A DNA stretch of 35,693 nt, taken from NCBI RefSeq assembly GCF_900314615.1, contig NZ_OMWA01000030.1, forward strand, positions 1 to 35,693. Reading direction: 5' to 3'. Positions 28,112 to 34,994 of the stretch are shown piece after piece; the first letter of the stretch is position 1; each line of letters begins with the position of its first letter. Made by a program: the position numbers and the translations under genes. The DNA comes from an uncultured Methanobrevibacter sp. Its GTDB lineage: Archaea > Methanobacteriota > Methanobacteria > Methanobacteriales > Methanobacteriaceae. The notes beneath the pieces are model-generated. The model was not told where the DNA came from and ran no database searches. It saw only the letters and a program-made list of their open reading frames with translations.

Positions 28112-28203
28112 TTAAATTTCGCCCTATTTTCATTAAAAAACTTTTTTTCACATAACAATTTTTAAATATAAATAACAAAAAATTATTATTATACAAATAA
28201 TAA

Positions 28204-29475
28204 GTGAAAAAAATGTTATTTTATATTTTAAAAGAAAAGGGAAATCTTAAAAAAGCCTATAAAATGTATAAGGCTTCAAAAAAAATTAACCAGTTAGATT
28301 TATTTGATGAAAATTTTTATTTAAAAAACAATCCTGATGTCAGGGATGCAAAAGGAAGCCCTCTTCAGCACTATCTCTACCACGGATATAAGGAAGGAAG
28401 GCGCCCTGGAAAGCATTTTGACAATAACTATTATTTAAAAAACAATCCTGATGTTAAAAAATCCGGAGAAAATCCTTTAGTTCATTATGTTCTTCACGGT
28501 AAAAGGGAAGGAAGATATCCGGTCAAACCGATGGATAAGGAAAATGCCAAGGAAATCAAGCGTCTTAAAAGAATTGTCAGAAATCAGAATAAGGCACTTG
28601 ACTCCTATAATCAGCTGTTCAATGATTTGTATATTTTCCATGAAACTACTCCTAAAGGTGCCCTAAAGGATATGCAGGATTTATGCCTTGAGATAATGAT
28701 CTTTTTAGACAATATCTGCAAAAAATATGATATAGAATACTGGCTTGATTACGGAAGTCTTCTAGGGCCTGTCCGCCATGGAGGATTTTTGCCGTGGGAT
28801 GATGATTTCGATTTGGGAATGCTGAAGCATAACTTTGATAAATTGATGGAAGTTACTAAAAAAGAGATTAAGGAAAATGATTTAGAAGGATATCTCTTTA
28901 TCAAAGACATGAAAAAATATGATAATACCGTAACTGGTTTCATTCAGCTAATATCTCAAAGTCCAGAACTGCCGAACATGCTGGCAGCTGTTGATATACT
29001 TCCTTATGAATATCTGAAAAATGATGAAAACCTTGAAAAACAGGAGTTAAAACAAAAAATATCTGATCAAATTGAAATTACTCAAAAGGAATTTCTCGAA
29101 AAGGAATATTTCAAAACAAATCCTATCGAAGCCAATAAAAAGCTCAATGAGATTGTAGGTATTGTTGACCATGAAGATGAATACATTATTCCTTCATCCA
29201 TCAATCTGCGTCCCGGCAGAATCAGGATATATAAAACTGAAGAAATGTTCCCTCTGCAGAATTTCCAATTCGGCGAGCATTATTTCCTGGCTGCAAAAGA
29301 AGATAGGACTTATCTGGAAATGTCCTATGGTGAGGATTTCATGAAAATGCCAAGAAACATCAAGATTCATACAAGAATCCATACTTTAATGAAAAAAGAT
29401 GTTGATTTGCATCAACTTTTCGTTGATGAAATCGAAAGATTAAGAAGTGTCAATGAAAAATTCAATCAGTATTAA
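28204..29475 (+). CDS. LicD-family phosphotransferase with N-terminal glycosyltransferase-associated repeats
   Basis: Probably adds a phosphorylated group (phosphocholine-like or another nucleotide-activated substituent) to a cell-surface glycan. The LicD core is clear: YWLDYGSLLGPVRHGGFLPWDDDFDLGM (residues about 178-205), with the acidic metal-binding WDDDFD. Ahead of it are two copies of a 34-residue repeat (about 34-68 and 72-106) of the type FDxxYYLKNNPDV...PLxHYxxHGxxEGRxP, seen next to glycosyltransferases in many gut bacteria. A coiled linker follows. There is no signal peptide. The start could be GTG 28204 or ATG 28213; neither has a good ribosome site. It converges on moaA with a 14-base overlap. 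Context does not explain it; acquisition from bacteria is likely but inferred. Confidence 0.85.
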   Translation: MKKMLFYILKEKGNLKKAYKMYKASKKINQLDLFDENFYLKNNPDVRDAKGSPLQHYLYHGYKEGRRPGKHFDNNYYLKNNPDVKKSGENPLVHYVLHGKREGRYPVKPMDKENAKEIKRLKRIVRNQNKALDSYNQLFNDLYIFHETTPKGALKDMQDLCLEIMIFLDNICKKYDIEYWLDYGSLLGPVRHGGFLPWDDDFDLGMLKHNFDKLMEVTKKEIKENDLEGYLFIKDMKKYDNTVTGFIQLISQSPELPNMLAAVDILPYEYLKNDENLEKQELKQKISDQIEITQKEFLEKEYFKTNPIEANKKLNEIVGIVDHEDEYIIPSSINLRPGRIRIYKTEEMFPLQNFQFGEHYFLAAKEDRTYLEMSYGEDFMKMPRNIKIHTRIHTLMKKDVDLHQLFVDEIERLRSVNEKFNQY

Positions 29476-30394
29476 ACGGTTCACGGTTGTTGATACCGTT
29501 TAAAAAGATTTCTTCCAATTTTTCTTCACTTTCATTTTTTCTGATATGACTAATCAGTTCAACCAGATTATCGTTTCTAAGTAGACATGGTTTTATTTTT
29601 CCGTCAGGTGTTATCCTTAATCTGGAGCAATTTGCGCAAAATTTAGAGTTATCAACAGGCCTTACTATCTCGATTTCTCCATCGTTTAAGTAATATTTTT
29701 TACGCCCCTGCATAAACTTACGTTCTCGCACATCGTCAGCTATATCAGCCAACTTATTTTCTAAATCTTCTAACGGGTAATGGTAATTTGCACTGAACTT
29801 GTCATCATCACAGTTTTCACTTTCAATCAGTTCAATCAGCTGAAGGATAATTCCATGCTCTTTACAGAATTCGAACATGTCCTTTATTTCATTCTGGTTA
29901 ATGTCCTTCATGATGACCATGTTGATTTTAACAGGATACAGTCCGACTTCAACGGCCTTCAGGATACCGGCTCTGGCTTCTTTCAGGTAATCCATTGAAG
30001 TAACTTTCTTGTAGGTTTCGGGATTTAATGTATCAAGGCTGACGTTGACACGGTCAAGACCCGCTTTTTTCAAATCTTCAGCATATTTTCCTAAAAGTAC
30101 TCCGTTTGTTGTAAGGGAAATGTCCTGGAAGTCAAGGCTTGCAATTTTTTCAACGATTTCTACAATATCCTTTCTCACCAGAGGATCTCCTCCGGAAAGT
30201 CTGATTTTTCTAACTCCAATTCTTTTAGCAATTTTACAAATCTTATATAATTCGTCCGGAGTCATTTCATCTTTTGAAGAAACCATTCCGTCATGATGGC
30301 AGTACAGACAGTTTTCATTGCATCTGTTTGATATAGTGATTCTCAGTGAAAGAATCGGTCTGTCATATTTGTCTTTAACTACGTTTTCCAGCAT
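29462..30394 (-). CDS. moaA: GTP 3',8-cyclase MoaA (molybdopterin synthesis step 1)
   Basis: Radical-SAM enzyme that converts GTP to 3',8-cyclo-dihydro-GTP, which MoaC turns into cyclic pyranopterin phosphate. The radical cluster motif CNENCLYC lies near residues 25-32, LSGGDPL near 68, and the second FeS cluster motif CANCSRLRITPDGKIKPCL near 256-274. At 310 residues it is the normal archaeal length. It ends NNREPFNTD, so the C-terminal Gly-Gly of bacterial and human MoaA is absent. It lies four bases after mobB on the same strand, so the two form a cofactor operon that serves the fdh and fwd enzymes on either side. Confidence 0.94.
   Translation of the reverse strand: MLENVVKDKYDRPILSLRITISNRCNENCLYCHHDGMVSSKDEMTPDELYKICKIAKRIGVRKIRLSGGDPLVRKDIVEIVEKIASLDFQDISLTTNGVLLGKYAEDLKKAGLDRVNVSLDTLNPETYKKVTSMDYLKEARAGILKAVEVGLYPVKINMVIMKDINQNEIKDMFEFCKEHGIILQLIELIESENCDDDKFSANYHYPLEDLENKLADIADDVRERKFMQGRKKYYLNDGEIEIVRPVDNSKFCANCSRLRITPDGKIKPCLLRNDNLVELISHIRKNESEEKLEEIFLNGINNREPFNTD
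29472..29503. terminator. Inverted repeat at the licD/moaA convergent overlap
   Basis: TTAAACGGT (29472-29480) pairs perfectly with ACCGTTTAA (29495-29503) around a 14-base loop. The LicD stop (29473-29475) is in the left arm, while the whole element is inside moaA's last codons. Confidence 0.45.
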
Positions 30395-30398
30395 GTTA

Positions 30399-31436
30399 TC
30401 ATTCTTCCACTTTAATTTTTATTTCATTAATTTCTGCATCTATTTTCAAGGAATTGACTGTAGAAAATATTGTTTCCTTTAGGATGGCCTGTGTAAAGGC
30501 ATTCAGTTCAACGTCATGACCATTTGTCTTAAGGTCAATTGTTGCATTTTCCAGTTTTTTATCCTTGATATTTGTAATTTCAATATCTATTGCCTTCACG
30601 TTATCTTCAGTTTTGATTGCATTTATCATTCCCTTTATTGAATTTGAAACGATATTTTTTGTAAATGCATTAATTTCAAGATCATTTCCATTGATAAGAA
30701 TGCTGCATTGTGCGTCTGACGGGTTTTTAGGGGAGTTTTCATTAGGGATTACAACTTCTATTTTACCTATTTCGCTGACGTTATAGTCTTCAAGATTCAG
30801 TGTGTTTATCACTCCGACAATACTTTGTTTGATAAAGTCACTTACGAATCTGTTGAGGCCGACCACTTTTCCATCTATTGACAAATAACTTTTGATATCA
30901 TCCAGATTATCAATACTCAGGTTTCCTTTCCTGATTTCACGGGCAATGGTTTCTCCATTGTTAAATCCGCAGTTATTTGCAAATAATGTATCAACTATAT
31001 CATGACCTCTTTGTTCTATTAAGTCAGCAAGTTGACTGACTCCATTTTCATCAATATTGAATGAATCTATCTCAGCAATGGTATATTCATCTTTTACATC
31101 AGGGGATGTGATGATTTTCGGATAATTGTATTTTTTGTATCCTTCAATTATTACAAAATCATACTCATCAAAGTGCTTTAACATGAATAGAATCCTGTTT
31201 AGGTCATGCTCTTTTTTTGCATTAAAAAAAGTTGTTGATCCAACACCTACAACCAAATTGGCTCCTGCCTGTTTATGTTTCCAGGTATCGGTATTTTCCT
31301 TGTCCATTTCAATAGAATGGTGTGAATGCTTGATTGAAGCTACATTATAGCCCCGTTTTGTTAATTCTTCTATAACTTTTACAGTTAGTGAGGTTTTTCC
31401 CGTATTTTTCTTACCAACTATAGACACTATTTTCAT
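30399..31436 (-). CDS. mobB: Molybdopterin-guanine dinucleotide biosynthesis protein MobB with threefold C-terminal repeat
   Basis: The N-terminal 155 or so residues are a MobB GTPase: Walker A GKKNTGKTS at residues 8-16, SIKHSHHSIEMD, GSTTFF, and VIIEGYKKYNYPKI. MobB helps to attach GMP to molybdopterin. The 345-residue protein is about twice the size of ordinary MobB (about 165-175). Residues about 156-183 form a linker (FANNCGFNNGETIAREI). Three related units follow (about 184-243, 244-297, 298-345), each reading roughly I-x-G-x-x-V-x-L-N-x-F, then SI-x-G-x-IN-x-L, then a closing I-x-I-x-I strand. I do not recognise the repeat. It precedes moaA by four bases. A 19-bp palindrome and a TATA-like sequence lie within 80 bases upstream. 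Confidence 0.9.
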   Translation of the reverse strand: MKIVSIVGKKNTGKTSLTVKVIEELTKRGYNVASIKHSHHSIEMDKENTDTWKHKQAGANLVVGVGSTTFFNAKKEHDLNRILFMLKHFDEYDFVIIEGYKKYNYPKIITSPDVKDEYTIAEIDSFNIDENGVSQLADLIEQRGHDIVDTLFANNCGFNNGETIAREIRKGNLSIDNLDDIKSYLSIDGKVVGLNRFVSDFIKQSIVGVINTLNLEDYNVSEIGKIEVVIPNENSPKNPSDAQCSILINGNDLEINAFTKNIVSNSIKGMINAIKTEDNVKAIDIEITNIKDKKLENATIDLKTNGHDVELNAFTQAILKETIFSTVNSLKIDAEINEIKIKVEE

Positions 31437-31494
31437 TTTATATTCCCCTGTAATATTAATATGTTTTTGTATTAATTATATCTTTTTGATAACC

Positions 31495-31513
31495 ATGTGT
31501 AGTTACTACACAT
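31495..31513. promoter_or_regulatory. 19-bp palindromic operator, copy 1 (mobB side)
   Basis: ATGTGTAGTTACTACACAT is a perfect palindrome with a single centre base. It sits about 15 bases upstream of the mobB TATA-like box, a usual place for an archaeal activator or repressor. Confidence 0.7.
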
Positions 31514-31684
31514 TTTCATTAAATGGAATATTTTTATTACATTATCTGACGCTTTGAAAATGTGAAAATCGATCGGTTTTTGGTGAATTTCGGAGTGTTG
31601 TAACAATCTTAATGTTTCAGGAAAAACTGATAATTATTTCGTATCTGGTCTGTTTGTCAATTTTGAGAGAGTTTTCAGATTTTG

Positions 31685-31703
31685 ATGTGTAGTTACTACA
31701 CAT
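31685..31703. promoter_or_regulatory. 19-bp palindromic operator, copy 2
   Basis: An identical 19-bp copy, 190 bases from copy 1 and followed by the same TTT. Perfect conservation of both arms and of the centre base in otherwise random AT-rich DNA points to a protein-binding site. Confidence 0.7.
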
Positions 31704-31931
31704 TTTAGGTGAACCTAAAAATTTTTTATAATTTTTCATGATTTTGTAATACTTTTTTTATATATTTTTATTACATTTTTTAATTAATTTTCTTATTTTT
31801 TTCATTAAATTTAAGTTTTAATATGCTTATTCTTTATTAAACATATAAATAATACTAGTTTAGTTTCATACTCTTCTTAATTTTTTTTATTGCAGATTTA
31901 AGCTCTTTATAGTATAATTTCTAAACTTTGG

Positions 31932-31951
31932 ATGTGTACTTTTACCACAGT
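31932..31951. promoter_or_regulatory. Degenerate third copy of the palindrome near the fwd promoter
   Basis: ATGTGTACTTTTACCACAGT keeps the ATGTGTA arm, but the second arm is imperfect (ACCACA). It lies about 40 bases upstream of the fwd TATA-like run. A weak site or chance resemblance is possible. Confidence 0.35.
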
Positions 31952-32038
31952 AATATATAATATTTTCTATTTAATTCTAGTAGGCAACTATATTTATATA
32001 AGTAAATATATTTTATATCATTACACATGGTGGTTCAA

Positions 32039-32488
32039 ATGCCAAAACATATTGCATCTGGTCTTAAGTATTTGGCTGCGGTCAAATTAAAAGATGCCGG
32101 TAAAAGTCACCAAGAAATTGCTGATGAGTTAGACGTCGATAGGTCTACCATATCACATTATCTGAATGGTAGGAACTTATCCTGGAACTCTATTGATGTT
32201 GCAAGAACAATAATAGATTTAACTCCTAGGGATTTTTTAAGAATGGCTGAAGCAATATTTGATGAACCGGAACAGAGTCGTAAAATTGTGAATATTTGCC
32301 GAGAGAGAAATTTCGAAGCAATAGTAGAAGATTCTTGTATTGGTTGCGGCTTATGTGTAAATGCATGTACAATGAAAGCTATTAAGTTAGAATCATTAAA
32401 AGCACATGCAGACTCCATACAATGTTGTGGTTGTCAGCTATGTAGCGATGAATGCCCAACTAATTCGATAAAAATTTTGGAGATTTAG
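32039..32488 (+). CDS. HTH DNA-binding protein with two ferredoxin-type [4Fe-4S] motifs (first gene of the fwd operon)
   Basis: A 149-residue protein made of an N-terminal helix-turn-helix (KDAGKSHQEIADELDVDRST, then ISHYLNGRN) and a C-terminal 2[4Fe-4S] ferredoxin domain (CIGCGLCVNAC and CCGCQLCSDECP). I start it at ATG 32039 because GGTGG at 32029-32033 is correctly spaced; an upstream ATG at 32027 would overlap that site. It lies one base ahead of fwdF, in the position of the small first gene (fwdH) I remember from the Methanothermobacter tungsten fwd operon. Likely roles are a redox-responsive or metal-responsive regulator of the operon, or an electron carrier that also binds DNA. The palindromes upstream are candidate targets. 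The function is inferred, not known to me. Confidence 0.85.
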   Translation: MPKHIASGLKYLAAVKLKDAGKSHQEIADELDVDRSTISHYLNGRNLSWNSIDVARTIIDLTPRDFLRMAEAIFDEPEQSRKIVNICRERNFEAIVEDSCIGCGLCVNACTMKAIKLESLKAHADSIQCCGCQLCSDECPTNSIKILEI

Positions 32489-32489
32489 T

Positions 32490-33587
32490 ATGATTAGAAA
32501 TTTAAAAGAGGTTAACGACAATAACTTTGACATCACTAGGTCCGCAGAAGAAGTCAGAAACTTGTCTTTCAACGACCACGTTTGTTTAGGATGTGGAATT
32601 TGTGAATCTACTTGTCCTGTCGAAGCAATTACATTAAATGCGATTGCTGTAGATGCACGTCACAGACTCTTTAATGACGTATACTTCAGTGGTCACGAAA
32701 AGATTGCTCAAAACTTCAAAGAAGACTTTGATGTTCAAAGAATAAGCATTGACGAAAGTAAATGTGTATTATGTGGTATGTGCAGTGGATTATGTCCTGT
32801 TGATGCATTAGTATTAACTATCGATGGCGTACCAATCAAAGAAATTGAAGCATATCCTCATTACAACGCTTTCTCAGAAATCGATGATGACGAATGTATT
32901 TACTGTAAAAAATGTGAAGTTGCATGTCCTCGTGATGCAATTGTCATTGAAAGAGTTTTACCAAACCGTGCTGACTTAGTAACCGGTGAAATCAATGTCG
33001 ATGATGAAGAATGTATCTACTGTGGAATCTGTCAGGAATTATGTCCTGCAGAAGCAATTGTTGTAGACCAAGCAACCGGAGCAGAATCTATTGTTATTGA
33101 TAAAGACAAATGTGTATACTGTCTCGTATGTAAAAAAGCTTGTCCTACCAACGCTATTAAAGCAATCTGTAGAGCATGTAACTACGGTGAATATGACTTA
33201 GATCCTTCCAAAGCAGTTGTTAAAGGAAACTCAGTCATTGACTCAGAACTTTGTGTATTCTGTGGATGGTGTGAAGGCGTATGTCCTACTGACGCAGCAA
33301 AACATAAAAAACCATTCCAAGGTTCTATTGAAATTGATGATGACAAATGTCAAGCTTGTGGAGCTTGTGTAGATATCTGTGGCTGTAATGCTTTAGCATT
33401 CCCTGTATCTTCCGGTCCTGGTTCAAGAATGGATCATGTTATTGCTTACAATGATTACTGTGTAAAATGTAAAGCATGTGCAAACGCATGTCCTAACGGT
33501 GCAATTACTGTAAAAAGAACTGAAATTGACCACACACCTATTAGCTCAACTACTTGGAAAGAAGCTTTAGATGCAATTAAAGACTAG
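32490..33587 (+). CDS. fwdF: Formylmethanofuran dehydrogenase subunit F (polyferredoxin)
   Basis: The FeS wire of the CO2-reducing formylmethanofuran dehydrogenase complex, bringing low-potential electrons from the heterodisulfide reductase/hydrogenase side. The 365 residues hold eight CxxCxxCxxxC motifs (from CLGCGICESTCP near residue 32 to CVKCKACANACP near residue 325), the number known for FwdF. Motif 7 ends CG instead of CP (CQACGACVDICG). The start follows GGAG, one base after the HTH-ferredoxin gene. The stop overlaps the ribosome site of fwdG, so translation is coupled. The cytosolic complex is found in all hydrogenotrophic methanogens. Confidence 0.95.
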   Translation: MIRNLKEVNDNNFDITRSAEEVRNLSFNDHVCLGCGICESTCPVEAITLNAIAVDARHRLFNDVYFSGHEKIAQNFKEDFDVQRISIDESKCVLCGMCSGLCPVDALVLTIDGVPIKEIEAYPHYNAFSEIDDDECIYCKKCEVACPRDAIVIERVLPNRADLVTGEINVDDEECIYCGICQELCPAEAIVVDQATGAESIVIDKDKCVYCLVCKKACPTNAIKAICRACNYGEYDLDPSKAVVKGNSVIDSELCVFCGWCEGVCPTDAAKHKKPFQGSIEIDDDKCQACGACVDICGCNALAFPVSSGPGSRMDHVIAYNDYCVKCKACANACPNGAITVKRTEIDHTPISSTTWKEALDAIKD

Positions 33588-33595
33588 GTGATTCG

Positions 33596-33826
33596 ATGGA
33601 ACTTAAAGTTAATCAAGATAATTGTTTAGGATGCGGGATTTGTGTAATCGCATGTCCTGTCAATGCAGCTATCAGTCCAGAAAACGCTGGTGGTAATGGT
33701 GCAAAGACTGAAGAAGTTATTATGATGGTCGAAAACGGATTCATCAAACTGTTCAGTCCTGAAAAATGTGAAGAATGTGGAACATGTCAAATGTTTTGTC
33801 CAGTAAATGCTATATGGTTAGAATAG
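33596..33826 (+). CDS. fwdG: Formylmethanofuran dehydrogenase subunit G (ferredoxin)
   Basis: A small 76-residue 2[4Fe-4S] ferredoxin subunit linking the FwdF wire to the catalytic FwdB. Its two cluster motifs are CLGCGICVIACP (residues 10-21) and CEECGTCQMFCP (near 60-71). An insertion of about 35 residues between them (SPENAGGNGAKTEEV) is usual for FwdG. AGGTGAT precedes the ATG. It lies in operon order F-G-D. Confidence 0.93.
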   Translation: MELKVNQDNCLGCGICVIACPVNAAISPENAGGNGAKTEEVIMMVENGFIKLFSPEKCEECGTCQMFCPVNAIWLE

Positions 33827-33838
33827 GGGGATTATTAT

Positions 33839-34408
33839 ATGCATTATGCTAATACTTATTTAGAAAAACCTGTAGTGCCTGATGTAAAAATTACTGGTGA
33901 AGGAACTACTGACGTACTTAAATGTATGTTAAACACCGGATCTGACATCTACCAAGGTGCTTGTAAAAAAAGAGGATCCACTTTAAAAGAAGAATATAAA
34001 AACGCTTCCGGTACCTGTTACATGGATCCTAGAGATATGGCAAAATTAGGTGTAAACAACTGGGATACTGTACTTGTAAAAACCGATTTCGGTGAAGTTG
34101 TAGTAAACTGCGCAGTATCAAGAGACGCACCTCACGAAGGAACTGTATTCATTTGTAAAGGTCCTTGGGCTAACACTATTGTAAGTCACGACACTTACTG
34201 CTGTTCTGACCCTACTTACAAAGGAATTAAATGTACTGTCGAAAAAACCGACAGAAAAGTATTACTCATGGCAGACTTAATGAGATGGGTATACAAAAAA
34301 TACGTTGATGAAGAAGATGACGATGTTGTTGAAAACATGGAATCTTTAGGTGAATTACCTGTTTATCACGGACGTAAATGGGAGGAGTTGATTGACCATG
34401 ACTTATGA
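33839..34408 (+). CDS. fwdD: Formylmethanofuran dehydrogenase subunit D
   Basis: Molybdopterin-dinucleotide-binding subunit that completes the cofactor pocket of FwdB. It corresponds to the C-terminal barrel of formate-dehydrogenase-type enzymes. Of 189 residues, the core (about 15-125) has the expected YMDPRDMAKLGVNNWDTVLVKTDFGEVVV and FICKGPWANTIV segments. A C-terminal extension of about 50 residues (EKTDRKVLLMADLMRWVYKKYVDEEDDD) makes it longer than the shortest family members. GGGGG precedes the start. The end overlaps fwdB by 11 bases, so translation is coupled. Confidence 0.93.
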   Translation: MHYANTYLEKPVVPDVKITGEGTTDVLKCMLNTGSDIYQGACKKRGSTLKEEYKNASGTCYMDPRDMAKLGVNNWDTVLVKTDFGEVVVNCAVSRDAPHEGTVFICKGPWANTIVSHDTYCCSDPTYKGIKCTVEKTDRKVLLMADLMRWVYKKYVDEEDDDVVENMESLGELPVYHGRKWEELIDHDL

Positions 34409-34994
34409 ACCACCTGTAACTGATTTTGTTGAAAACTGTACCTGTGCATTCTGTGGTTGTAACTGTGACGATTTAGACTACTTAGTTAAAGATAATCACG
34501 TAGTCGCAGTAAGACACGCATGCAGATTAGGAGCAAGTAAAATTATGGAAGATATGGATCAAAGATTACTTGTTCCAATGATTAGGGATGAAAACGGAGA
34601 ACTTACTGAAGTAGACTGGGATACCGCTTTAGACAAAGCTGCAGAATACATTGCTAATTCCATCAGACCTGTATTCTACGGTTGGTCTGAAACCTCTACC
34701 GAATGTATGAAAGAAGGAGTAGCATTAGGTGAATACATCGGTGCAGTATTAGATAACCAAGCTACTATCTGTCACGGTCCTTCTCTCCAAGCTGTACAAA
34801 ACGCAGGTTACCCTATTCAAACCTTAGGAGAAGTTCAAAACAGAGCTGATGTTATTGCTTACTCTGGAAGTAACGCTATGAACTCTCACCCAAGACATAT
34901 GGCAAGATACGCTGTATTCTGTCGTGGATACTTCAGACAAAGAGGAAGATTCGACAGAACTGTTATCACCATGGATTTTCTACAATGCTATTAG
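34398..34994 (+). CDS. fwdB: Formylmethanofuran dehydrogenase subunit B, N-terminal part (frameshifted)
   Basis: Catalytic W/Mo-bis-pterin subunit that reduces CO2 to formate, the first step of methanogenesis. I start it at ATG 34398 (MTYEPPVTDFVENC) after GGGAGGAG; TTG 34392 is also in frame. The FeS ligands are CAFCGCNC with a later Cys in ACRLG. The metal ligand is Cys125 in TICHGP, so this is a cysteine enzyme. The frame is authentic to about TVITMD (base 34975). Then come a few out-of-frame residues and a stop at 34992-34994. The rest of FwdB follows in another frame, with roughly 25 residues missing between them. Confidence 0.93.
   Translation: MTYEPPVTDFVENCTCAFCGCNCDDLDYLVKDNHVVAVRHACRLGASKIMEDMDQRLLVPMIRDENGELTEVDWDTALDKAAEYIANSIRPVFYGWSETSTECMKEGVALGEYIGAVLDNQATICHGPSLQAVQNAGYPIQTLGEVQNRADVIAYSGSNAMNSHPRHMARYAVFCRGYFRQRGRFDRTVITMDFLQCY

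Larger units (their letters stand above)
31437..32026. promoter_or_regulatory. Divergent control region between mobB and the fwd operon (590 bases)
   Basis: There is no credible coding frame. On the minus side, TATA-like TATAATTA (complement near 31473-31480) lies about 40 bases before the mobB start. On the plus side, a TATA-like run TATTTATATAAG near 31990-32001 lies about 40 bases before the first fwd gene. Two perfect palindromes and one degenerate copy of the same sequence are embedded. The remainder is very AT-rich, with no recognised RNA. Confidence 0.55.

Noticed and set aside
32299..32313. A third copy of the GCCGAGAG 3'-end element inside the HTH-ferredoxin gene
   Set aside because: Only eight bases match (GCCGAGAG), and it is coding sequence in the middle of a gene.
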